Positions 47,205 to 64,000 of a stretch of 64,000 bases of DNA are shown one piece after another. Position 1 is the first letter of the stretch. Each line of letters starts with the position of its first letter. The notes beneath the pieces are model-generated. The model did not search any database. It saw only the letters and a program-made list of their open reading frames with translations, and was not told the DNA's origin. This DNA is from Pempheris klunzingeri (Eukaryota > Chordata > Actinopteri > Acropomatiformes > Pempheridae): positions 28,310,978 through 28,374,977 of the forward strand of contig NC_092012.1 in assembly GCF_042242105.1 (NCBI RefSeq), given 5' to 3'. A program made the position numbers and the translations under genes.

Positions 47205-50200
47205 CACAATCACATTGTAATCAACAGGCCACTGAGCTGCTCTGTCTTGTAAATGACTGGCAGGGATCTGAAAGCAGATTTTTGGTTATATCCAGTATTT
47301 TCTATTCAACCCCAAACCTAAGTATTTTCACAAAGTCACAAAAAACCATACCTGCTGTTCACGGGACAAATAACTTTACACTTAAGAATATATTATTCAG
47401 ATATACTACAATATACAGCTGCGGTTGTTAACTGTCTTTGTTAAGCCAGGCTCTCTTTTCTGGCTCTGAGTGAGTTAACCTAAAAGGGGCATTTCACAAG
47501 TCATTTGAGTTGTCCTCCACACAAAATGGACCGATTATGGACGGCATTATAACCATCGCTATAATGGAAAGCTAAGAAGAATATAGAAACTGTTGTTGCA
47601 AATAATGCAAGAGAGGAATGCTGACAGAATAGGTTTATGTATTCATTCTTCCTCTCAGTGACTCCCAGTACTTCCCGTTTATTTCTAATATGGCAGCTGC
47701 ATTTAGAGCTCTCAAACTTTAAACTTGATACAGCACTTAAACACTATACACAAGTAGTGCATTTAGGTCCTACACTGTCTCATAATGAGGGATACGTGGA
47801 CATCACTTATAGGTTGAATATTACTTGTGATAAATACCAATAGACTAATCATTTGTCTAATCTGTTTTGTTAGCTGCAATACCAGCAGTGTAAAATGGAC
47901 TTGGCACAGCGAGCATAGAAACATAATCCAAAGTGTTCTCTGGCTGCTGAGCCTTCATCATTGTTTTACTGTATGGACAATTTGCTGTATAACATTTGAA
48001 GGAGTGTGTGTTAATATTACACATTTTCTGCTTCACCATCCAAATGCATGTATGTTCCCATTACAACATACCCATGCATGCATGTTGCCCTACTGTAACT
48101 GCAGGGCTTTGTTGAGTGGCATTAACAACAATGGCTCAGTCTGCTTATCCAACGTATATATCAGAGAATATTGTAAGGAAAAGAATTTTTATGGGAGATT
48201 TAAACCTAAACTCTGGCTCGATCACGATGGCCAGGTCAAAAGTTAGCCATCTTTGTGACATGGTATCATCTTGTATGTTGCCTGAGTGTTTTGAACAGGT
48301 TTATTTGCATACGCTGTTTGAACTGTCTTTGGGCTTCAGTGAAGCCTTCAGTCTGTGGTCAACAGTTCCTGTGTTTCACCAGCAGGGGTCAGGACACGTT
48401 CAGAAATGGGTCAGAGGTTGTTGTTTTTTTTAATTTTACTATACTCACTCTGATGTACAAAAAACTCTGTTGAGTCCAAATGATCAAACAGAAATCATGA
48501 TATTTATTTTTCATGAGCATTTTTTCCTGGGACAGGCTGCTGTTGCAGATTTTTCACTTAATCTGCACCCATGTGCATTACCCGCTTTGAGCTGAGTGAA
48601 ACCCCATGTTTATTGTGATTCTTCAGTTTTACTTCAGGCCTGAATCTTGTTTTTTGTTTTCTTTTGACGTGGTTAAGAACACATTTTTTCTCTTTTTCAT
48701 GGAAATAAATGGGAATAAAGAATAACACAAAACCATAATGGGCTACAGAGATGGACTTGACTTGGAGAGCAGTCAGCAATCCGTATCAGTGAAACCTTCC
48801 AGCCTTCCTGCCACCCTCCACCGACAGTGAACACATCAGTTTGTTCATACCTGGTCGCAGGTGTCCATCACTCTCACTGTGACTGGCTGCTGGTCCACAG
48901 TCTCCTCTGATGAATAGATGTCCTCTACATGGCAGCCGAGGACAGAGAGGAGACATTTTTACAGACACATCCCAGTGTTGTCTACAGAGGTGGAAGTACT
49001 TAGATCTTACTTCAAGTCTCCAACTCAAAAATCAAAAGGATGTTTTACTTATTGTAGTAGGAGGGGCTATAATCTTTTTGTGGAAAAACATTTTCTATTT
49101 TCTATTAGCACATTCATATGGTATCGTAATGCATTTAAAGCTTTATAAAAATGTATAAATGTTTATAATCATGCATTACCACACATAACAAGGTGTATAA
49201 ACTATGTGATGGACACAATATACTCTAAGTTCAGCATTCATAATGCTTTGTACCTCCATGCCAAAGTGACAGAATTGCTATAATGTATCCTGACATATAA
49301 ATTCAAAGTTTCTGAAATGGAATAATGTCTTATAAACATTAACAATATGCCATATGATTACTTTCTGAGCTTTAGGTGAAGCGGTGTCCGCTGGCTATAA
49401 GTGAAGTGTAAGAAAAAATAAGATTCACAAGGATTATCAAAGCTATGTCAAGTCTTTATCTTCCAAAACGTACAATTTCACATTTTAATTAAAACAAACA
49501 ATAGCACCAAACACAGGGGCCAGTGGTACAAGCCTGTGGTAGTGCTGGGGTATGTCGAGGCCTTGTGTGACTACATTTGGTGCTCGAAACGCTATCGCAT
49601 GCGTAGAAGATACAATTCGTTCCCACATTTGGATCAATTCGCTCACACATTTTGATTAACATGTGTGCATGAGCGTATCGTGTTTCCACAGAAAGCCAGC
49701 CAACAGGCTAGCTCTTCTCCCAGAAGCAGGAAACACTCTGCACGTGCTTCGAGTATCGTTATGTCGATTATTAGCTAGCAAGGCAACATTACTCACTAAT
49801 TAACGCTAATCGTCATCTGCATGGGGACTAGCCCCAATCCCAAAACACACACTCTCCAGTGTGCTGCATTAAGGATAATAAGGGATCAACCCATATTGAA
49901 AATTACTGAATCAATACACAAGATACACAGCAGAGAGGTATCAGAATGACAGGCAAATTGTCTGTGACTAATTTTATTTTCATATTATCTCAGCTGACTG
50001 AAAACATGATTAAAACACATTTTCGTCATAACCAATCACAGCATCGATCAATTCTATTAGAGAATAAGACACTTATAAAGTCTCCAAATAACTGTGGAAA
50101 ACAAAAGCCCTAGTGTTAACCATTCCTGCTCAGCCCTCTGACTGCAGCTGGGATCACTGGGTAGTGTTGTTTTGCTCCAGGACCAAAGTCGATTCTCACT

Positions 50201-53200
50201 TTAGGGGCTGACCCCTTCGCTTTCCCAGCAGCTGGGAAACAACACAGTGAAACTTTACTTTGGTCATAAGAAGCTGCAGCTTTTATGCACTGACAAACTG
50301 TAACTTACGCTGCACACTTACTGAAAGACTGCTGACCATCACTCTCTGCCGCTCACTCTCTCACTTGCGCAACCACACACACTCGCTATGCATACACATC
50401 TACTACGCTGCCCTACTCCTCAAAGGCTTATAGATTGCAACCATTGCTTTGGAGGTTTCATTCTGCCCGTGCTTCCTACCGGAGGCACTGATGTGTCTGA
50501 GAGTCGGGCTCTAGCGGCTTGTCACAATAAAAAACCTCTTCTACTTTAATTGGTCTTACTTGGGGGAGCATCTCCCTGAAAGATTGCCTGACACTATCCC
50601 ATTGTCTGTATTAGAATAACGTGAAGTTGAGTGTTTTGGAAAATAAAAACTTGAAATGACTTTGATTATCATGGGCCTTTTTTTTTTCATCATCTCAATT
50701 GCTCACTTCACTCAAAGCTCACAAAGTCATGCATATGAATTAGTTTATTAGACATTATTCCATTTCATTTTTACGTTTGCTTAAAACACTGTTGTCACGT
50801 TGGCATGGAGGTATAAAGCATTGTAAACGGTCGGTATTTGTAAAGCACCTTTCTAATCATTTCCACTACTCAAAGCACTTTTACATCACATCCTCATTCA
50901 CACAGGAGGAATCTAAGCTGGAGGAGACTATTCTTTTACACACACTGACACACTGATGCTGCTTCAGGAGCAGGTCGGGGTTCAGTGTCTTGCCCAAGGA
51001 CACTTGGACATGCTCACTCACTTACAATACTTGTAAACCTTATTATAAGTTGTACTGCATGTTTATGAGCATGTATAAAGAGTTTTATCAAGCCTTATAA
51101 ATGCATGATAATGTCTTATGAATGTGCTAATAATACATTATAGCCATGACCTTCATAGAAAGTGTTATTAAAAAAAAGTGTCATAGACATAAATTATCAT
51201 TGCATGCAGAGTATACTATATGACTCAAAATATGTCTGGAGGAGATCTTTAAGTAAGAGTACTAATAACACCATGTACAAATATTCCATGACAAGTAGCA
51301 AGTATCGTTCAAGTGTCGCAGAAGTAGAAATTCAGAGGCACTCTCGGCAAAATATAAAAGAAAAAATAAAGTTCTGATACTAATCTGTATTTTATTTTCT
51401 CATATTTCATATTTTCGACTCCTTGACCTTCGAAGACTATCTGAAATTAAACCATGTGAGAGGTACAGAGGGGAAATATGTCTTTGGCGGACCTGACAAC
51501 AACTCATCAGACATCTGAAACCTGATAAGAGTCTGCAGCTTCTAGTCTAAACACTATGGCAGTCACCCCCTTTCCCCAACCAGTCTGAACCCTCACTGAA
51601 CCCTCAGTTTGCGTTAAGAGCCAACAGATTCAGAGAGGGCGCCATCTCCACTGCCCTCCACTCAAATCTTCAGTCACCTTGAAGATAACACCTAACATAT
51701 CTCATATGACTGATTAGCAGACTTAGCACTCTGGGATTTAGTACTACACCCTGCAACTGGATATTGGACTTTACAAACCTCACAAACAGACCCCAGGCAG
51801 TCAGAATTGGCAGCCACTCTAGTGCTGAACACCAGAGCCCCCAGATCTGTATGCTCACCCCCTCCTGTTCATGCCGTACACCCACGACTGCAATCCCCAA
51901 CACAGAGAGAGACTCTGCTGTGTGCAGGCAACACCACAAACAACGAGGGGACTTCAGATTGAAAGGAAGTCAACAATCCTTCCTGAGTGTTGCACAGAGA
52001 GCAACCCACAGCTCAGCATCAGCAAAGCCAAGGAGCTGATCATGGATTTTAGAAAAAGGGAGGCAAAGACACACACCCCTGTCTACATCAATGGAGCTGA
52101 CGTAGTTTTAGGTTCCTGAGAATCAGCATCACAGAGAACCTGTCATGGTCATCTCACATCTCCACACTGGTTAGGAAAGCAAATAAATGGTTTCATCTCT
52201 TAGGGTAACGAAAGAAAGTAAAATCCCCATGCCAAGTGCTTTCATCTTAAAAGAAATAGAAAGTATACTGATTGGGAACATCACCTTCTGGTTTGGAATG
52301 TGCACGGCCCAGGACAGGAGGGCTCTGCAGCAGGTAATTAAAACAGCCCAGTACATCATTAGCACCCATCTACTGAGCATCAGTGACATCAGTGAGGTGA
52401 GGTGCACTGAGCGCAGAGGATATTAAAAAACAATATCCCCACATACCATCCCCCACCATTAGGCATGGCCTGTTCAACTAAAAGTATCTTTTAATATACA
52501 GCTAGACTACTTTTTACTACTACTACTATACTACTTTTTGAGTTTGTCCTCTGCTCTCCAGAACCCAAAACAAATACTGTTCTCTAGTACAAGAACATGA
52601 GCCAAATCTCGTGCAACCCTGTGTAGTAAAATTATTATTTTTTAATTCTCTTACGTCTTGTATCTTGTATCTTGTGTAAAGTAGCATCAAATGGAAATAC
52701 TCAAGCAAAGAACAAGTACCTCAACATTGTAGTTATGTGCAGTAGCCCACTTCACTAAATGCCACTTTCCATCATGGATTTTCTCTATATTACTGTAAAA
52801 GGAAAGAGGAGAGAGCTCACCTAGATGGGGGTCATATTCACTGATGAAGCGCTTTGTGAGGAATTTGACAGTCAGCGCTGTAAAACAGAGAAACACAGCA
52901 TGGCTGAGTGAGACACTGGAGCCTCAGGAGATCCTCGGGGGTCAGTGGGGACCCTGAGAAAACCACTACTATATAAACAGTCAGCGTTAACATCAGCATG
53001 AATCTATATATGTGGATGGGGCACACAGAGACACAGAGTTATGATGTCTGGATAAAGGGAAATGTGTAGGAAGAAATGTTGTTTGCTTGAATTGCATCAA
53101 TCAAACAGCATAAAGTTAAAAGAAGAGGACAAATTATTCATATGAAACTGAATTAAAATCAATGTTTCAATAAAATAGGAGTGAGTCTTGTACTGTTTGT

Positions 53201-53565
53201 GTTAATGCAGTCAGCTAATTAGTTTTATAACTATATGATACAATAACAGAAATTTATAAGATACTGCCAACATGAGAAAAATACATTAATACATTTCTAA
53301 CCACTGTACTGATTCAGTTGACTGGCTAACTACATTAAAAAAAACAATCTGTTCCAGGCTAACTTAAGGTCTGAAGGTAAGGCTGAAGCTTTCTTTACAG
53401 TTCTTGTAAAAGAAAAAAAAAGCCTCGTCAAAATATTCAAGAGAATGTGGAACCTGATTTCCCGGAGCCCATCACACCGAGCAGTACCAGGTTACAGTCG
53501 GATGGACTTCTGTCAGGAGCTGCTGCAAAGTTACACGTCTTCACTTTCCCAAACATCAGCGACAT
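46071..53565 (-). CDS. rasl12: RAS-like family 12 (small GTPase)
   Basis: Minus-strand coding exons are 53454-53565, 52821-52877, 48851-48924, 46954-47144 and 46071-46404. All have GT-AG sites and compatible phases, giving 255 residues (human RASL12 is about 266). It starts MSLMFGKVK. The P-loop is GVMGSGKS; then [27 protein letters not shown], the switch-I/effector region typical of RASL12. G3 is DTCDQ instead of DTAGQ. Then [14 protein letters not shown]4 [15 protein letters not shown] (G5), and the C-terminus [15 protein letters not shown]...LLKGFKIF. There is no CAAX box, so it is not expected to be prenylated. RASL12 is a poorly understood Ras-like protein linked to vascular smooth muscle. 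Exon 4 has a (TG)n acceptor. Introns hold a SINE, a LINE and a transposon fragment. It converges with the SLC51B-like gene and diverges from KBTBD13. Confidence 0.95.
47148..47203. repeat. (CA)n/(TG)n tract abutting the RASL12 exon 4 acceptor
   Basis: On the transcribed (minus) strand this is an interrupted TG repeat of about 56 bp ending in GTGTGTGTGAAG immediately before the first exon 4 base (47144). It occupies the place of the normal polypyrimidine tract. Confidence 0.9.
47425..47700 (+). mobile_element. Second copy of the Harbinger-like fragment, in RASL12 intron 3
   Basis: It is clearly similar to 4020-4350, including AACTGTCTTTGTTAA, GGGGCATTT, AACTGTTGTTGCAAATAATG and GTGACTCCCAG. 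It contains AAAATGGACCGATTATGGACGG, which may be the start of a short transposon ORF. No intact coding. Confidence 0.5.
50830..51019 (-). mobile_element. tRNA-derived SINE copy in a RASL12 intron
   Basis: The reverse complement of the family end and body is readable: GTATTTGTAAAGCACCTTTCTA, TACATCACATCCTCATTCAC and GGGGTTCAGTGTCTTGCCC followed by AAGGACACTTGGACATG. The tRNA-like head is missing. Confidence 0.75.
51740..52490 (+). pseudogene. Decayed LINE reverse-transcriptase fragment in RASL12 intron 2
   Basis: Broken frames read [18 protein letters not shown], then an [16 protein letters not shown] stretch with HTPVYINGA and [17 protein letters not shown]. Next come [25 protein letters not shown] and a final RCTERRG region. 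This is the RT palm-to-thumb and C-terminal order of fish L2/CR1/Rex-like LINEs. It lies antisense to RASL12. Confidence 0.7.
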
Positions 53566-55352
53566 CCTCAGACAAACCTATTCCTGATGAAGTCTGTCTG
53601 TGTCTTCATTAGACAGTGCTGAAGGGGATAGAAATGCATCCTCGTACCAACAGGCTGTGACTGGAAAATGCAAGTTTGTTTTTTCATGCAGATGGAAAAA
53701 GAAGGGGGAAAAAAAAGAAGTTTCCTGCACAAATCCAGTGGACCAAAAATATATTCCAGATACTGAGCTGTGGTCACTGTGTGATTGTTCTGCTCCCATG
53801 AGAGGCGAAAAGAGTCTCGTGTGCAGCCGATGCACTGACCTCTCCATTTTAGGAAAAAGACTTCAGACTGAGCTTGTAAAACCTGAACTGTACTGAAACA
53901 CCACCTAATTCACTGAGCTCAAACTATGTACACACAAGGCATCCATACAGCTGGGCATGCCTCTTATTTATTTCACTAAAGGCCTCAGGAGCGCTTTTAT
54001 TATATATCTTTGTGATTACGTTTATTTCCCTCCATACAGGGACAGCCCAAGCTTCTTTGGTGCTCGGGAAAGATCCCCCCACCCCCACTCCACAACACTG
54101 TTCATCTTTATATTCTACCCCATATTTTCTGTAGAAACCAGTTTTTGTCAGGTCAATTTAATTTATATCGTGTCAAATCACAACAAAAGTTTTCTCACTG
54201 TTACACATACAGACCCAATAATTCCCCCATGATCAAGCACTTGGCAATGGCACGAGGGAAAAAACATTTGCCTTTACTAGCTGCTTTACTAGCTTTACTA
54301 GTGAGACAGAAAGAGGGAGAAAGAGAGCTACAGTAATAATGACAATGATAACAGTCACACAGGCCCATATAATCAGGCAGTCAATAACAAGGATCCATGG
54401 AAGCCTGCAAAACCACAGCCAGGCATTCTGGGACCACAATCCACAGGAACCTGCCAGATGAGAGAGCACAAAAACTCTGGGGAAGATTCCAAGTTAACGA
54501 CATACATAAATGGGACATGAATGCACAGAGATGGAGAGGGAGAGGAGCTAAGTGCATCGTGAATAGTCCCCCCACAGTCTAAGCCTATAGCAGCTTAACC
54601 AGGGCCTGGTCCAAGGCAAGCTTAAGCTTTATCAGGCAATAACGTTTTAAGCCTATTCTTAAATGCAGAGAAGGTGTCACCCTCCAGGGCACAAAGAGGG
54701 GGAAGTATATGGATTATAGTTTTCACTTTTATTATCTTTATTATCTTCTGTGTGATGCTTTAAGGCCCCCTGGTGGCCACAGACGGACTCATGAGTGGGT
54801 GTGTGGGGTTATGAACTGAACGAAAGCAGAGCGGGTGAAAGTGGCAGGTGTGCGGTACGGTCATTTTTATGAAACATTTCCAATGTTTCATAAGATATCA
54901 TTGTAAGAACACCACAGTATCACATGTGTCACTGCTTGTTGAGGACTCCTTTGTGTTCCAGTAAAAGTAGCACTGCCACAGCTGAGAAGTACTCATTTCT
55001 AAGTAAGACATGCATGCACTGCTGAAATAGTGGCATGCACAATATGTGACCCAGGGGAACAACCTATTGTTATGGTCTAAGTGTCCCTGCTGCTCAAGGA
55101 CAAACTTTCAGCTGCTCCACAGCCGTCAGCCACAAACAAAGAGTAATATGAATCAACAGCACATTCACAGCCATCCTGCCATTATCCAGCTCCTCTTTCT
55201 CCTCTGGCTGCATATCATCATAATGCACTTGAACTGTGTCACACATCCGCTTACTATGTATAGAGTCTGTCCTCAGAGCTGTGAAATCAAATAGAGAGTA
55301 GCCTGTCAGCTAGCATCTGCTCAGGGGAGCAGGCGTTCAGCTTCGCTGGGGT
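53566..55352. promoter_or_regulatory. Divergent interval between RASL12 (-) and KBTBD13 (+)
   Basis: The two start codons point away from each other across 1.8 kb, so both promoters, and possibly shared muscle regulatory elements, are expected here. I cannot point to a specific TATA or transcription-factor site with confidence. About 54148-54710 is repeat, which leaves 53566-54147 and 54711-55352 as the likelier promoter parts. Confidence 0.4.
54148..54710 (-). repeat. Inverted copy of the widespread fish retroposon repeat
   Basis: TCAATTTAATTTATATCGTG TCAAATCACAACAAAAGTTTTC, CCCATGATCAAGCACTTGGC and AAGCTTTATCAGGCAATAACG...TTAAGCCTATTCTTAAA match, on the minus strand, the style of the element whose end is seen at 3578-3995. 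No coding. Confidence 0.55.
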
Positions 55353-56939
55353 ATGTGGCGAAACACCACGGATGTACAGTATTTTGATGGGGATCAAGCA
55401 CTTGTGAGCGTGCAGTTCAGCTGGGATGTCATGCAGATCCACAGCAGGGAGGTGATGGAGTCCAGCAGCTGTCCACGCTTCAGCCAGCAGCCAGGACACT
55501 GTAAGCCAGCGCGCAGCCTGAGAGTCATTATTGACCACAGCTCTTTCGTTGTAGATAAAACCCTTCTGGCGGAAAATTGTGACTACTTCCGAGCACTGTT
55601 CCAGTCAGGAATGAGAGAGTGCCAACAGGAAGAGATCCACCTGCAATGTGTGGGGCCTCTGGGATTTCTGGTCATGCTGCGGATCCTGAATGGGGAGCAA
55701 CCCATGCTGAACAGCGACCAGATCGTGGAGGCCATCGAGTGTACAGCTTTCCTGCAGGTGCCAACTCTCACCAAGCACTTGATCAATATCCTCAGTTCTG
55801 AAAACTGCCTTCTTATGTACCACACAGCTGCCACCTACGGTGTGTGGGAGCTCTCCCACAGTTCTGCCTTATTCATCAGAGATATGTACAGTGACCTGAA
55901 GGAGGATGTCCACACCTTACCCAGCACCCTGGTGGAGTACATCGAGTCTCTTCTACCGAGTAGCTACATGGCAGTGTGCAGCCACTCGCCCTCCACTGAG
56001 CTGCTGCAGGATCACCAGAGGACCGTCTGCTACCTGGATGAGGACAGCAGAGAGTGGAAGGTCCTGACACAGCTACCTGTGAACATCAGCACCACCATGG
56101 CAGGTGTGGCCGTCCTGGACAACAGACTTTACATTGTCGGAGGAGTGCATGATGTAAGCAAGAAGGTAGCAGAGGCCGGTTTTTGTTACAACCCTGCAGC
56201 TAACACATGGTCCACCATCTGTGGCCCCCAACAGCTACGCTACAACTTCACACTGATAAGTCATAAGGGCTGCCTCTACGCCGTGGGAGGTGAGTACAAC
56301 ATGAAGGTCCTGTCATCTGTGGAGAGATACACGGTGTCTGATGGAAGCTGGAGTTTTGTCTCCCCTCTCCCCTGCCCTGCAGCCTCCGTGGTGTCTGCTG
56401 TAGCCATGAACAGGATCTTTATCTGTCTCTGGAGAGGCAAGGGGGCCACAGATGTACATGAGTATGTGCCTGAGCAGGACCAGTGGCTCCTGGTCACCAC
56501 GCTCATCCGCCAGCACAGTTATGGCCTTTATATGGTGGCCCATAAGGATAATCTGTATGTAATACGCAATGGACCCAGTGATGACTTCTTACTGTGTATG
56601 ATGGACTGCTACAACCTGAGCTCGGGCCAGTGGACCGCCATGTCGGGCCAGTATGGGAACAGTAAAGGCTCTCTGTTCACTGCTGTGGTCAGAGGAGACT
56701 CTGTGTTCACACTAAGCAGACAGGTAACCACAGAGTACACTGTAGAGGATTACACATGGAGACTGAAGCGTGAGATGAAAGGTTTCGGCAGGATCGGATC
56801 CATATATACATTTCTGATGAGGCTGCCTAAAGCCAGTGCCTCCCTCGTGGGAAACTCTCCGGATCGGATTCAGGACCAAAACCTAAGAGACCTCAGTGAC
56901 TGTCCCAGAGTGTCCCCACAATGCTTTGATAACCTGTAA
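55353..56939 (+). CDS. kbtbd13: Kelch repeat and BTB domain-containing protein 13
   Basis: This single-exon frame of 528 codons is intronless, as human KBTBD13 is as I recall. Residues 56-150 are the BTB domain (FVVDKTLLAENCDYFRALF, SGMREC, VEAIECTAFLQVPTL). Residues 150-205 are a short BACK-like helical region. Residues 245-480 are five kelch blades, with LYIVGG and LYAVGGE double-glycine motifs and later degenerate blades (LYVIRNGPSDDF, NSKGSLFTAVVRGDSVF). Human KBTBD13 (about 458 residues) is a muscle substrate adaptor for CUL3 ubiquitin ligase that also binds actin; mutations cause nemaline myopathy NEM6. Alignment by eye puts conserved Arg296, Lys438 and Arg456 at the positions of the human myopathy residues. 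The N-terminus before about residue 50 has no human counterpart. Met35 (ATG at 55455, context GTGATGG) is a better start by Kozak context and length (494 residues). AATAAA lies at 57087-57092. Confidence 0.95.
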   Translation: MWRNTTDVQYFDGDQALVSVQFSWDVMQIHSREVMESSSCPRFSQQPGHCKPARSLRVIIDHSSFVVDKTLLAENCDYFRALFQSGMRECQQEEIHLQCVGPLGFLVMLRILNGEQPMLNSDQIVEAIECTAFLQVPTLTKHLINILSSENCLLMYHTAATYGVWELSHSSALFIRDMYSDLKEDVHTLPSTLVEYIESLLPSSYMAVCSHSPSTELLQDHQRTVCYLDEDSREWKVLTQLPVNISTTMAGVAVLDNRLYIVGGVHDVSKKVAEAGFCYNPAANTWSTICGPQQLRYNFTLISHKGCLYAVGGEYNMKVLSSVERYTVSDGSWSFVSPLPCPAASVVSAVAMNRIFICLWRGKGATDVHEYVPEQDQWLLVTTLIRQHSYGLYMVAHKDNLYVIRNGPSDDFLLCMMDCYNLSSGQWTAMSGQYGNSKGSLFTAVVRGDSVFTLSRQVTTEYTVEDYTWRLKREMKGFGRIGSIYTFLMRLPKASASLVGNSPDRIQDQNLRDLSDCPRVSPQCFDNL

Positions 56940-57086
56940 GAGCTGCTGAAACAAACCACTCTGTTCTGCTGCTCCTTTAAACAATCATTCTAGTTAATTA
57001 CCACATGTATCTTATTTTCATTATTGTGACATGGTTTAAAGAAGTCCAAAGAGGCAAGACGCATCAGACAGCTTTGAAATAAGCTA

Positions 57087-57092
57087 AATAAA
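57087..57092 (+). terminator. Candidate polyadenylation signal of KBTBD13
   Basis: AATAAA lies 148 bases after the stop codon at 56937-56939 and before the convergent UBAP1L 3' end. It is the first such hexamer downstream. Confidence 0.5.
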
Positions 57093-57823
57093 AAAAAAGG
57101 TTGGATATAAAACGATTACTGTCTGTCGTAAACCTCCACCAGAGAAGAAGGTTCACAACCAGTCTGATTGTCTGACTGCTCAAACAACACCACAAAATGG
57201 ATTTGGTGACTGATAGAAATAATGGACAAAACTATAAGAATAATGCCTAAATTGTGATAAACTGGAATTATTTTTTAACAATCAGTGGGTCTATTTCAGT
57301 GACATTAAACTGAATAAATGTGCATGTTGATCAAAGCTCTCTGTTTGTGGGAACCAGTCTCCGATGGACCCTGTTCCTGTTTTCACAGAAAACAAGTCTT
57401 GGATAACGTTCATTTCCCAGAAGGATTCATTTGTGGAGATGAGGTCAAATGAGGCTAAAATGCAGAGGGAAAAGGCAGGGTGGAATAAAAGTAGAAAAAA
57501 CACTCATTTCATAACAAATCTTTAATAAATTTGTCATAAATACAAGCACTCGGATCACTTCAGGCTGTTACAGATAATACACTACTACACTGACCAAATC
57601 AAATCAGTGTAGTTTTCACACCAAAACAATGGATTTACGTAATAAACACTTTCAGCAAAGTTTAACAAAATGTCAATAAATGCATGAATGAAAATGTGCA
57701 ACATGGGCATGATAATGTTTGTTAAATCATTCTCTCTGTGCTTTCTATTAACTGGCATGTTCCTGCAGTGAATAACTGATTCTTTTAGATTGCAGTCGAG
57801 TTATGTAAATCGTGTGTGTGCAC

Positions 57824-57824
<1 letters not shown>

Positions 57825-57866
<42 letters not shown>
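57825..57866. repeat. (TG)n microsatellite just downstream of the UBAP1L stop
   Basis: A TG run on the plus strand of about 40 bp. On the UBAP1L transcript it is a CA run starting a few bases after the stop codon (57871-57873), so it falls in the 3' UTR. Confidence 0.9.
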
Positions 57867-57867
<1 letters not shown>

Positions 57868-57870
57868 TCA

Positions 57871-63626
<5,756 letters not shown>

Positions 63627-64000
63627 CTGTCACAACATGGACAAACAACCTCTCAGTGAGACACTCAATTCTCAGCTTATTTCCACATCAAGCAATAACA
63701 GAGCAACACGATCATTATTTGGAGTAGTGTTTGCGTCCACCTGATGAAAGTCCAATATTAACTTTCTTTTAGATCTGTTTTTGCTCTCCAACAACTCCTG
63801 AGGGAAATCTGTGGCTCTTTAGCTGCTAAATCACCAGCTATTCTCTAACTGTGTCTGTCTGCTGGTTGCTGATGAGCAGGCAGCAGCTTTTTAGATATTT
63901 CTCACTGAAAACACTTTGGCCAGCAATGACACTGATGGGACTGGTGAGAGGGAACCAAAACAGTAAAGTTGTGGCAGCCAAGACAGCTTAACAATGAGAT
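63627..64000. other. UBAP1L upstream intron, right edge of window
   Basis: The acceptor GTTGTGACAG precedes 63626 on the minus strand, so at least one more exon lies to the right. I cannot identify it within these 374 bases. Confidence 0.45.

Noticed and set aside
53600..53896. 98-codon plus-strand frame upstream of RASL12
   Set aside because: No domain or conservation cue. It overlaps the expected promoter/5' UTR of RASL12.

Overview
The window looks like nuclear DNA of a ray-finned (teleost) fish. It is AT-rich, carries CA/TG, GA, GATA and CT microsatellites, and is dense in fish-type mobile elements: Tc1-like transposons, piggyBac- and Tc1-type MITEs, chromodomain Ty3/gypsy LTRs, several LINE clades and a tRNA-derived SINE. 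Coding sequence is rare and mostly split into short exons. I see no bacterial or viral genome and no rRNA, tRNA or CRISPR locus.

Bases 1-35,950 hold no host gene I can support. They are a mosaic of repeats and unassigned sequence. A minus-strand LINE is split by a solo LTR with a 4-bp target duplication (641-2072). A palindromic gypsy insertion is flanked by a 5-bp duplication (16547-18128). There are also a Tc1 element abutting an R4-like LINE (about 22.8-24.9 kb), a Tc1 element containing a nested LINE tail (32.4-33.2 kb), two clean MITEs and several SINE copies.

Bases 35,950-64,000 hold four host genes with the same order and orientations that I recall for human 15q22.31. (1) An SLC51B-like gene (+, 35955-39669) encodes the bile-acid/steroid transporter beta subunit. 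Here it is predicted to carry a signal peptide and a mannose-receptor-type ricin-B/CysR lectin domain on its own phase 1-1 exon. (2) RASL12 (-, five coding exons, 46071-53565) is a Ras-like GTPase without a CAAX box. (3) KBTBD13 (+, one exon, 55353-56939) is a muscle BTB-kelch adaptor for CUL3. (4) UBAP1L (-, 57871 to beyond the right part of the window) has a C-terminal SOUBA ubiquitin-binding module. SLC51B-like and RASL12 converge, RASL12 and KBTBD13 diverge from a shared 1.8-kb interval, and KBTBD13 and UBAP1L converge. These genes are neighbours by ancestry and have unrelated functions.

The most notable item is the lectin-OST-beta fusion. Next is the palindromic gypsy element, in which both outer ends are the same LTR terminus. 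RASL12 and UBAP1L each have a coding exon whose splice acceptor is preceded directly by a (TG)n microsatellite.
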